Assembly: GCF_000300195.1 (NCBI RefSeq)
Contig: NZ_AMQH01000013.1
Location: forward strand, 1 to 64,000
Direction: 5' to 3'
Origin: Clostridium tunisiense TJ
Lineage (GTDB): Bacteria > Bacillota > Clostridia > Clostridiales > Clostridiaceae
Length of the DNA: 64,000 nt
Shown here: in pieces, positions 44,089-51,639 of the stretch
How positions within the stretch are numbered: the stretch's first letter is position 1
How the letters are laid out: each line of letters starts with the position of its first letter
Program-made: the position numbers and the translations under genes
The notes under the pieces: generated by a model
The model's database searches: none
Told to the model about the DNA's origin: nothing
The model's input: only the letters and a program-made list of their open reading frames with translations

Positions 44089-45825
44089 TTGAGTTTAGTT
44101 ACACTTAAAATTAATGATAAAGAAGTTCAAGTTGAGCAAGGTAAAACTATTTTAGATGCAGCTAGAGAATTAAATATTAAAATACCAACACTTTGCTACT
44201 TAAATCTTCATGATAAAAAAACTGAAAATAAACCAGGTTCTTGCAGAGTATGCGTAGTTGAAGTAGAGGGAAGACGAAATTTAGCTCCTGCTTGCTGTAC
44301 TCCGGTATCGCAAGGAATGGTTATCAAAACTAGTTCCCCTAAAGCATTGAGTGCAAGAAAAACTATTTTAGAACTACTATTATCTGATCATCCTAATGAA
44401 TGTTTAACTTGTGCTAAAAGTATGAATTGTGAATTACAAGAACTTGCAGCAGAGTACGGAATTAGAAGAATAGAATTTAATGGTAGTAAATCTATAAGTC
44501 AAAAGGAAGATAATAACTACTCAATTGCTAGAGATACATCTAAATGCATATTATGCAGAAGGTGTGAAACTGTTTGTAATGAAGTACAAAAGGTTGGAGC
44601 CATATCTTCAATAAATAGAGGCTTTAATACCACTATAGCTCCTGCTTTCGGTTCAGACTTAAAAGAAACTAAGTGCACTTTCTGTGGGCAGTGTGTGGCT
44701 GTATGTCCAACTGGGGCATTAGTTGAAAAAGATAATACCTCAAAAGTATGGAGAGCTTTAGCAGATGAAGAAAAAGTTGTAATTGTTCAAACAGCTCCTG
44801 CTGTTAGAAGCGCCTTAGGAGAAGAGTTTAATTGTATTCCTGGAACTTCTGTTACTGGAAAAATGGCTGCTTCGTTAAAGGCTTTAGGATTTGATAAAGT
44901 ATTTGATACTGATTTTGCTGCTGATTTAACTATATTAGAAGAAGCACGTGAATTTTTAACTAGAGTTCAAAATGGTGAGAACCTTCCAATGATTACAAGC
45001 TGTTGTCCAGGGTGGGTTACGTTCATTGAAAAGCACTATCATGATTTATTAAACTTGCCTTCTAGTTGTAAATCACCACAACAAATGTGGGGTTCTATTG
45101 CTAAGTCTTATTTTGCTGAGAAAATGAATATTGATCCAAAGAACCTAGTAGTAGTTTCTGTAATGCCTTGTATTGCTAAGAAATCAGAAGCTGCAAGAGA
45201 TGAGTTTACTCTAGAAAACGGAGTTAAGGATGTTGATATAGTAATCAGCACAAGAGAACTTGCTAGAATGATTAAGGAAGCTGGTATAGATTTCAATTCC
45301 CTACAAAATGAAGAATTTGATAATCCTATGGGAGAATCAACTGGTGCTGGTGTAATATTTGGAACAAGTGGTGGGGTTATGGAAGCTGCTCTACGTACTG
45401 CTTATGAGTGGTTAACCAAAAACACCTTAGAACAAGTAGATTTTGAAGCTGTTAGAGGCCTTACCGGCGTTAAGGAGGCAACTATCAATATCGATGGTAC
45501 TGACATAAAAGTAGCTATTGTTAGCGGTCTTGGAAATGCTAGAGATTTATTAGAAAAAATTAGAGCTGGCAATACTGAGTATCATTTTATAGAGGTGATG
45601 GCTTGCCCAGGTGGATGTATTAACGGTGGTGGTCAACCATACTCTAATAATAGATTAGATATTATAGAAGGAAGAATGCAAGTACTTTATAATGAAGATA
45701 AAGGTAAAACCATTAGAAAGTCTCATGATAATCCAGAGATTCAGAGATTATATGAAGAGTTTTTAGGTGAACCTAATAGTCATAAGGCTCATGAATTACT
45801 GCACACTCATTATATTAAAAGATAA
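44089..45825 (+). CDS. hydA: [FeFe] hydrogenase catalytic subunit HydA
   Basis: A 578-residue subunit. N-terminal [2Fe-2S] domain (GSCRVCVVEV), His/Cys-ligated cluster (HPNECLTCAKSMNC), two [4Fe-4S] clusters (CILCRRCETVCNEV, CTFCGQCVAVCPTG), then the H-cluster domain with its three signatures: L1 ITSCCPGWV (about 306), L2 VMPCIAKKSEA (about 360) and L3 VMACPGGCINGGGQP (about 507). All H-cluster cysteines are present. It makes or consumes H2. Start TTG 44089, 8 bases after AAAGAGG. A strong terminator follows. Confidence 0.96.
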   Translation: MSLVTLKINDKEVQVEQGKTILDAARELNIKIPTLCYLNLHDKKTENKPGSCRVCVVEVEGRRNLAPACCTPVSQGMVIKTSSPKALSARKTILELLLSDHPNECLTCAKSMNCELQELAAEYGIRRIEFNGSKSISQKEDNNYSIARDTSKCILCRRCETVCNEVQKVGAISSINRGFNTTIAPAFGSDLKETKCTFCGQCVAVCPTGALVEKDNTSKVWRALADEEKVVIVQTAPAVRSALGEEFNCIPGTSVTGKMAASLKALGFDKVFDTDFAADLTILEEAREFLTRVQNGENLPMITSCCPGWVTFIEKHYHDLLNLPSSCKSPQQMWGSIAKSYFAEKMNIDPKNLVVVSVMPCIAKKSEAARDEFTLENGVKDVDIVISTRELARMIKEAGIDFNSLQNEEFDNPMGESTGAGVIFGTSGGVMEAALRTAYEWLTKNTLEQVDFEAVRGLTGVKEATINIDGTDIKVAIVSGLGNARDLLEKIRAGNTEYHFIEVMACPGGCINGGGQPYSNNRLDIIEGRMQVLYNEDKGKTIRKSHDNPEIQRLYEEFLGEPNSHKAHELLHTHYIKR

Positions 45826-45834
45826 ATAATTTAA

Positions 45835-45880
45835 GAAAAATGGGCTATCTCAAAGCTGAGTTTTGAGATAGCCCATTTTC
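45835..45880. terminator. Bidirectional terminator, hydA / hydF
   Basis: A nearly perfect 19-20-bp stem (45835-45854 / 45861-45880) with a short loop between convergent genes. It is A-rich on the left and T-rich on the right. Confidence 0.93.
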
Positions 45881-45906
45881 TTAATATCAAAAACTGTTAA
45901 TACATT

Positions 45907-47130
45907 TTAAATATGAAATGGCTTGATTACCCTGTCTAAAATTCCATTTATCTCAGCAATTGCAACACCAAAGTTTGTTATTGGAATGCCTTTTTCTTTA
46001 CAGCTCTCTATACGTGACATTACTTCTGCTCTATTAAACATGCAAGAACCACATTGAATTACTATTTTATATTGGTCTAAATTTTCGGGGAAATCTTTAC
46101 CAGAGTAGTTATCAACTATAATATTTCCCTCAATAGACTTAAGCAAAGTCGGCAACTTTTCTCTAGCTATATCCCCTTTTAACTGATGATGAGTGCAAGC
46201 CTCTGCAATTAAAATCTTATCTCCCGCCTTTAGACTTCTTATGGTTTTTGCTCCTCTTACAAATTCAGCTAAGTCCCCTTTTGATCTAGCCATTATAATA
46301 GAAAAAGAAGTTAGAGGAGTCTCTTCATTTATCTTGGAATGTACAATCTTGAAAACCTGTGAGTCGGTAATTACTAAGTCTGGCTTATAGTTTAGTAGTT
46401 CCAATGCCATATCTAAGTTATCTAATGTAACAGTAACTGGAATAGCCTTGTTATCTAGTAAATCCCTAAGTACTTGAACTTGAGGAAGTATTAATCTTCC
46501 CTTAGGCGCTTGTATATCCTGAGGTGCAACTAATAAAACTTTAGAGCCAGGTTTTATTATATCTCCTACTAAATTAGAAGAATGGAAATTTTCTGGGGTG
46601 AGCTTAATGATAGAAGACTTTAAAGCATCTAAATTTAACTTTGCTTCTGCACTGATGCTTACAAATTGTATTTGAAACATTTCCTCTAACATGCTTAGTT
46701 TTTCTATAATATCTTCTTTGCTTTCAGTTAAATCAATTTTATTTAGAACTCCAACTATTGGAATAGATTTGCTTTTCAATGACTTACACCATTCTAACTC
46801 TAAGTCAAAACCCTTATAATCCTGAGAAAATTCTTCTAATGAAATTACAAGAATGGCTAAATCTGTTTTATTTATTATTTCCTTAGTTCTTTGAATCCTT
46901 AAAGCTCCCATTTCTCCAATATCATCAATTCCTGCAGTATCAATAAATACTACTGGCCCAATAGGTAAAAGTTCCATGGACTTATACACAGGGTCTGTAG
47001 TGGTTCCTTTTATATTAGATACAAGTGCTATATCTTGATTAGTTATAAAATTAATTATACTTGATTTCCCTGCATTTCGCTTACCATAGATTCCTATATG
47101 CAATCGATTGGCTCTTGGTGTTTCTATCAT
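45907..47130 (-). CDS. hydF: [FeFe] hydrogenase maturation GTPase HydF
   Basis: A 407-residue scaffold protein that builds and delivers the 2Fe subcluster. It has a GTPase domain with GKRNAGKSSIIN (about 15-26), DTAG (about 61) and NKIDL (about 125), a dimerisation middle domain, and a C-terminal cluster domain with EACTHHQLKGD (about 305) and CGSCMFNR (about 360). The length is normal. AGGAGAG precedes the ATG. It shares its direction with hydG, separated by 329 bp that contain a structured element. Confidence 0.95.
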   Translation of the reverse strand: MIETPRANRLHIGIYGKRNAGKSSIINFITNQDIALVSNIKGTTTDPVYKSMELLPIGPVVFIDTAGIDDIGEMGALRIQRTKEIINKTDLAILVISLEEFSQDYKGFDLELEWCKSLKSKSIPIVGVLNKIDLTESKEDIIEKLSMLEEMFQIQFVSISAEAKLNLDALKSSIIKLTPENFHSSNLVGDIIKPGSKVLLVAPQDIQAPKGRLILPQVQVLRDLLDNKAIPVTVTLDNLDMALELLNYKPDLVITDSQVFKIVHSKINEETPLTSFSIIMARSKGDLAEFVRGAKTIRSLKAGDKILIAEACTHHQLKGDIAREKLPTLLKSIEGNIIVDNYSGKDFPENLDQYKIVIQCGSCMFNRAEVMSRIESCKEKGIPITNFGVAIAEINGILDRVIKPFHI

Positions 47131-47459
47131 GGTATCTCTCCTATATATTTAATTATATTTAATTCTTCTTTAGGCATCTTCAAAACACAAATAAGTCAGT
47201 ATCTTTGTCTATTTTGTGTTATACTGCGTCCACAGAACCCTTAGATAGCTCTACTATCTAAGGAACCTGTTTCCTTGTCTATACAAGCTTGCTTGTGAAC
47301 TCAAAATATCTTTCACATCTTTGACTTGTTATTTATTTCAGATACCTTATCCCTAAATTAAAACTAAATAAAGTTTTATTATGATGTTTTTAGTTCTAGT
47401 TTTAGTTTATCCTAAATTGTTAAAAATTGAAATTTATAAACTGTCCTTTTTAAGATAAG
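47131..47459 (-). other. Structured non-coding element between hydG and hydF
   Basis: 329 bp without an ORF but with several hairpins. A perfect 10-bp stem, CCTTAGATAG / CTATCTAAGG (47239-47248 / 47254-47263, 5-nt loop), is flanked by AACACAAA-type arms (about 47184-47193 / 47210-47220), an AGGAA/TTCCT stem (47261-47275) and ACAAG/CTTGT (about 47283-47296). It is less AT-rich than other spacers here. It could be a small mobile repeat, a regulatory RNA or an mRNA-processing signal. Confidence 0.5.
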
Positions 47460-48869
47460 CTAAAATCTTAAGTCTCTTTCCCCTTTTTCAATTCTTTTTA
47501 GCTTCTCTTCAGCATCTTCTTTTCTTTTTATATTAGGTATGTCTAGAAGTGATTCTTTAATTAGTACTTCCCCTAGTTTTCTAGTTTCTTCAGTTCCATA
47601 ATCTAGCATAAACTCTTTTAATGTTAATAAGGCATTGCACTGGCAAACATTATTTATCTGCCCACTTTTTGCTAAAGCCATAAATCTATCTCCAGTTCTA
47701 CCTTCTCTGTAACAGGCAGTGCAATAGCTAGGAATATAGCCACTTTTCATTAGACTTTCTATCATTTCAATTGGAGAACGATGATCTGCTACCTCGAACT
47801 GTGGCTTTTCTTCTAAGTCTCTTTGACTCTCTGCATATCCTCCTACACCAGTACATGAACCTGTACTAATTTGAGAAATACCAATATTAATAATTTCATC
47901 TCTGAGTCTAGGCTCTTCTCTTGTTGACAAGATCATTCCAGCATATGGAACTGCTAGTCTAAGTACAGCAACAATTCTCTTAAAATCCTCATCTCCAACT
48001 AAGTATGGATAGTCTTTTAAGCTCACATTCTCAGCTTCTCTAAGCCTTGGTACGGAAATAGTATGTGGCCCAACTCCTGTGCGTTTTTCTAAATCTTCTG
48101 CATGCATTAGCATTGCAATAGTTTCAAATTTATAATCATAAAGTCCATATAAAACTCCTATTCCAACATCATCAATACCAGCTTCTCTCGCTCTATGCAT
48201 TGCTGTTGTATGAAAATTATAGTTATGCTTTGGACCACTTGGATGCATTCTTTCATAAGTTTCTTTATGATAAGTTTCCTGAAAAAGAATGTATGTTCCA
48301 ATTTCTGCTTCCTTCAGCTTTTTATATTCTTCTACAGTTGTTGCAGCTATATTTACATTAATTCTTCTTATGGAGCCATTATCAAACTTCAAGGAATAAA
48401 TTGCTTTAATACAATCTAGTACATATTCTAGAGGAGTATTCACTTGGTCCTCTCCTACTTCTAAAGCTATTCTTTTATGTCCTAAGCTTTCTAATACTCT
48501 AACTTCCTCTTTTAATTCTTCCATACTTAATTTTCTTCTCTTCAAACTATCATTACAGTGCTTATAACCACAATAGACACAATTATTAACACAGTAATTA
48601 CTTACATATAAAGGAGCAAACATAACTATGCGCTTTCCATAAATTTTTTCCTTTACTTCTCGTGCAATTCTAAACATTTCTTCAATAATTTCACTATCAC
48701 TCACTGATAATAAAATTGCTGCTTCCTTATGAGATAGTCCTTTAGCATTTTTTGCCTTATTTAATATGTCTAAAACAAATCTTTTATCTTTGCTAAGTTC
48801 TAAGCTTTCATCTATAATTTTCTTTATCTCATCATTGTTTATGAAATCTTCTGCATTATATTTATTCAT
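47460..48869 (-). CDS. hydG: [FeFe] hydrogenase maturase HydG (tyrosine lyase)
   Basis: A 469-residue radical-SAM enzyme that cleaves tyrosine to supply CO and cyanide ligands of the H-cluster. SAM cluster C-x3-C-x2-C in SNYCVNNCVYCGYKH (about residue 92-105). ALEVGEDQVNTPLEYV and STGSCTGVGGYAESQ follow. The C-terminal auxiliary cluster ligands are CTACYREGRTGDRFMALAK and a following CQC (about 380-408). AAGGGGAT precedes the ATG. hydE is not in the window. Confidence 0.95.
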   Translation of the reverse strand: MNKYNAEDFINNDEIKKIIDESLELSKDKRFVLDILNKAKNAKGLSHKEAAILLSVSDSEIIEEMFRIAREVKEKIYGKRIVMFAPLYVSNYCVNNCVYCGYKHCNDSLKRRKLSMEELKEEVRVLESLGHKRIALEVGEDQVNTPLEYVLDCIKAIYSLKFDNGSIRRINVNIAATTVEEYKKLKEAEIGTYILFQETYHKETYERMHPSGPKHNYNFHTTAMHRAREAGIDDVGIGVLYGLYDYKFETIAMLMHAEDLEKRTGVGPHTISVPRLREAENVSLKDYPYLVGDEDFKRIVAVLRLAVPYAGMILSTREEPRLRDEIINIGISQISTGSCTGVGGYAESQRDLEEKPQFEVADHRSPIEMIESLMKSGYIPSYCTACYREGRTGDRFMALAKSGQINNVCQCNALLTLKEFMLDYGTEETRKLGEVLIKESLLDIPNIKRKEDAEEKLKRIEKGERDLRF

Positions 48870-48923
48870 TTAATTATCCCCTTTTACCTTGAATTTTTAG
48901 GAAATTTTTGTTTCACAATTTGT

Positions 48924-49169
48924 CTATCCCTTAGTTATGGCCGACTTAACAGATACCCCCCTTAGCTTTCCAATTTTACCTGTCATAGCCGATATTTCAT
49001 CCATTAATCCATCTACAATAACAGATATCACGCTAACCCCTCTATCTCTGTAAGGAATTCCAATTCTACCAACTATTATTGCATTAAATTCATGGAGTAT
49101 GCTATTAACTTCAGTAGCTTTTTCAATATCTTCAATAATTATGCCAACTACAGCAATTCTCTTTTCCAT
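48924..49169 (-). CDS. TM1266-type hydrogenase-system regulator (ACT/NikR-like fold)
   Basis: An 81-residue protein beginning MEKRIAVVGIIIEDIEKATE. GRIGIPYRDRGVSVISVIVDG in the middle matches the TM1266 family, found beside [FeFe] hydrogenase maturases and called a putative regulator. The family fold resembles ACT domains. It lies 54 bases upstream of hydG. The start is ATG 49169, after GGTGGGAAG; the longer frame begins within the upstream terminator hairpin. Confidence 0.85.
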   Translation of the reverse strand: MEKRIAVVGIIIEDIEKATEVNSILHEFNAIIVGRIGIPYRDRGVSVISVIVDGLMDEISAMTGKIGKLRGVSVKSAITKG

Positions 49170-49187
49170 AATCTTCCCACCATTTAC

Positions 49188-49218
49188 AAAAAAATAAACC
49201 AACACAAAAAAGTGTTGG
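49188..49218 (-). terminator. Terminator directly in front of the TM1266-type gene
   Basis: On the minus strand, CCAACAC-TTTTTT-GTGTTGG followed by TTTATTTTTTT. It ends only ~19 bases before the start codon, leaving no room for a promoter between. It is either read through from lysO or a controllable attenuator. Confidence 0.75.
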
Positions 49219-49405
49219 CTAAAAACATCTATTGATACAATTTTTCACCACCTTTTTGCTAAGAAATTCTCCACAATCAGGTATTATTATTTTCTAAATC
49301 TCAACCGAAAGATTTTCTTGCAGTAAAGAGCTCAAATTAATTATATAAATATTCTGAACAATTGTAAATAAAATTTCTTCGACAAATGTCCTTTTGAAAA
49401 CTTTT

Positions 49406-50005
49406 CTATTTAATATTATAAAAAAATGGTACTAAAACAGGGACAAGAGAACTCATAATAACACCATTAATAAATGAAATAACAGCTACCTCAGGGTTTG
49501 TTGCTTTAGAAACTAAAGGAAGCGTTGTATCCATAGATGTCGCTCCAGCTGGTGCTATAGCTGAATAGGTATTTAACCTCTTAGCTAATATAGGTATTAA
49601 AATTACAGCAAATATTTCTCTGAATACATTGGTTAAAAAGGCTATTGCACCTAAAGCTTCTCCTCCTAATTCCTTTAACATTACTCCAGATAAACTATAC
49701 CATCCAAAGCCTGATGCCACAGATAAACTTTCATTTATAGCCATATTAAATAACAAACCAGCAACGAATCCCCCTATGAGGCTTCCCAATATTCCACCAA
49801 AAGGAACTAGTAATACTTTAACTCCCATAGCTTTAAGGTCCTTTAAAATAGTTTTGTTAGATCCTATATCTATCCCTACACAAAAAATCAATGCATAAAG
49901 AGAAAAACTAGCTATCATATCAAGACTGGATATAATACTTGAAGGAAAAATAAAATATCCACAACCAATACCAAGGACTATTGCCCCTAAAATTATTAAA
50001 GTCAT
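49406..50005 (-). CDS. lysO: LysO-type lysine exporter, C-terminal part (split gene)
   Basis: A 199-residue membrane protein with about six helices, matching the larger part of the Lys_export (PF03956) family. FSLYALIFCVGIDIGSNKTI, GFGWYSLSGVMLKELGG and IAPAGATSMDTTLPLV are typical. In E. coli LysO is a single ~300-residue chain. Here the N-terminal part is a separate gene ending one base upstream, so the two probably assemble together. AGGGGAAATAGT precedes the ATG. Confidence 0.82.
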   Translation of the reverse strand: MTLIILGAIVLGIGCGYFIFPSSIISSLDMIASFSLYALIFCVGIDIGSNKTILKDLKAMGVKVLLVPFGGILGSLIGGFVAGLLFNMAINESLSVASGFGWYSLSGVMLKELGGEALGAIAFLTNVFREIFAVILIPILAKRLNTYSAIAPAGATSMDTTLPLVSKATNPEVAVISFINGVIMSSLVPVLVPFFYNIK

Positions 50006-50006
50006 A

Positions 50007-50348
50007 CTATTTCCCCTCCTCTACTTCTTTATCAAACTTACCTTTTGCTATAGTGTTTTCCTCATTTTTATCTGAAACTACATTACCTTTCAAAAACTTA
50101 GAACTAAGGAAATAAACTAAAGCAATGCTACCCAAAATAGTTAAAGTAGCAAAAGTAAATGCTTTAACACCTATAACTGGTAAGTCACTTATTATATTAT
50201 CATTAGCTCCTATTGATGCTCCCATTGAAAACAGTAAAAATATAACACCTAATTGTTGAAGCTTTCCATTGATTTTTTTTTGATTTTCATTAAGTTTTAC
50301 TATATAACCTATAAAGCTCCCTAAGCACAGTGCAATAATAATTTCCAA
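50007..50348 (-). CDS. lysO: LysO-type lysine exporter, N-terminal part (split gene)
   Basis: A 113-residue membrane protein with three helices, a repeated-family start (IIIALCLGSFIGYIVKLNE) and QQLGVIFLLFSMGASIGAND, as at the N-terminus of LysO. It ends with a charged tail (EENTIAKGKFDKEVEEGK), so the break looks like a true gene boundary, not a recent frameshift. TTG start 50348, after GGGAGG. Both parts are translated from one mRNA. No lysine riboswitch fits in the short leader. Confidence 0.8.
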   Translation of the reverse strand: MEIIIALCLGSFIGYIVKLNENQKKINGKLQQLGVIFLLFSMGASIGANDNIISDLPVIGVKAFTFATLTILGSIALVYFLSSKFLKGNVVSDKNEENTIAKGKFDKEVEEGK

Positions 50349-50503
50349 TCTAATCCCTCCCTAAAAATACACCAATTATTATACCATTGCAAATAAGTTT
50401 TGTCATATAAGGCACTATCTGGTATCAATATGTCACCAATAAATTCTAAAGCTCCCATGAGTCTAATATATTTATTATATACTGAACATAATAGGAGGCA
50501 CCT

Positions 50504-51349
50504 ATGAATGATTTTTTTGTTCCCTTATATATTAACGACGAAATTCTACTTAGTCTGTTTAAAATAGCCATTGAAAGATTTATCGAAGTAGAAAAAATAA
50601 CCAATAAACAAGAAGTGATAATTAACTCAAATGTACCATTATGTGAATTAACTTGCGGAAAAATTCTTCAAGGTACTGCATCTGTACAATTGTTACAAGG
50701 CTATACTAGAAGAACCATCCAAGAAATTGAGAAGTCCACAATTACCACCTATATTAGATTAAGAGACATAATGGATAAAAATATGTTTTTAAAAAAAATT
50801 GTTACTAAGAATGATTTACACTATGTTCAGGATGGCGATATTGTGGAGATTAAATGTAAAATGAAGATGAATTCTCAGCTAAAAAAAATTCAACATGTTA
50901 TTGATATTTTAGAAATAGAAAGCATTTTAGATGAATGCAATTTAGATAACTCTTTAAAATCAAAGATTAATTATAAAGCTCTACTCAATTGGTTTAAAAG
51001 TACTCTTCAAAATGTTAAAGAATCAAAATGTACCAAGTATGTAACTGAACCTCTATTTAATTCGGATATTAGAGGGATTATACCCATTCAAAATAAATAT
51101 TCCCTAATGGACTTAGATTGTAATTATCACACTAATATAACTGTGGTGGGTAAAGTAAGTTCCATTGAGCGAAGTTTAAAGAATAACAAAACTGCTCCAA
51201 TAGGCACTGAAAGTTGTTTTGATTTTATCAATGATAAATTATCCTCGATTTTCAGCGAACAATTAATAGATAAATTGAATATTGACAATTTAATTGAGGA
51301 AGAAATTAATAGCTATATGGAAATTCTCCCCATAATCATATATGTTTAG
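50504..51349 (+). CDS. Unknown protein, DUF6414-like in layout
   Basis: A 281-residue soluble protein with an excellent start (ATAGGAGGCACCT ATG). It opens FVPLYINDEILLSLFKIA and later has the segment DGDIVEIKCKMKMNSQLKKI (about residue 125), reminiscent of DUF6414-type proteins, but I cannot confirm this. The C-terminal third contains hydrophobic beta-strands (YHTNITVVGKVSSI). No catalytic motif, membrane segment or signal peptide is seen. It is monocistronic, and no neighbour hints at a role. Confidence 0.6.
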   Translation: MNDFFVPLYINDEILLSLFKIAIERFIEVEKITNKQEVIINSNVPLCELTCGKILQGTASVQLLQGYTRRTIQEIEKSTITTYIRLRDIMDKNMFLKKIVTKNDLHYVQDGDIVEIKCKMKMNSQLKKIQHVIDILEIESILDECNLDNSLKSKINYKALLNWFKSTLQNVKESKCTKYVTEPLFNSDIRGIIPIQNKYSLMDLDCNYHTNITVVGKVSSIERSLKNNKTAPIGTESCFDFINDKLSSIFSEQLIDKLNIDNLIEEEINSYMEILPIIIYV

Positions 51350-51505
51350 TTATTCTTACTTCTATCCTTAACCTGGGTATCTAACAATACTACAAATAAT
51401 TTTTATATGTGATCTAACATGGCACTGTACAATGATTCTTTAACTATAATAGAACCCCTATAAAATTCATAGAAATAGTGCATGTTAAATGCCTGAGTAC
51501 ACAAT

Positions 51506-51546
51506 AAAAAGATTACTACTTTAAACTTTAAAATAGTAATCTTTTT
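51506..51546. terminator. Bidirectional terminator before glnA's end
   Basis: A perfect 13-bp stem AAAAAGATTACTA (51506-51518) / TAGTAATCTTTTT (51534-51546) with a 15-nt loop. It is convergent between the unknown gene and glutamine synthetase. Confidence 0.85.
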
Positions 51547-51639
51547 ATTTCTATTCTACTCATGAATAGGATTCCATGCCACATTTACCAATAAAATTTC
51601 AATGCGATCCTATAATATAGCTTATTCGCTTCAATTGAT

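Noticed and set aside
47131-47459. Insertion sequence remnant between hydG and hydF
   Set aside because: No transposase fragment or target duplication is visible; kept only as a structured element.
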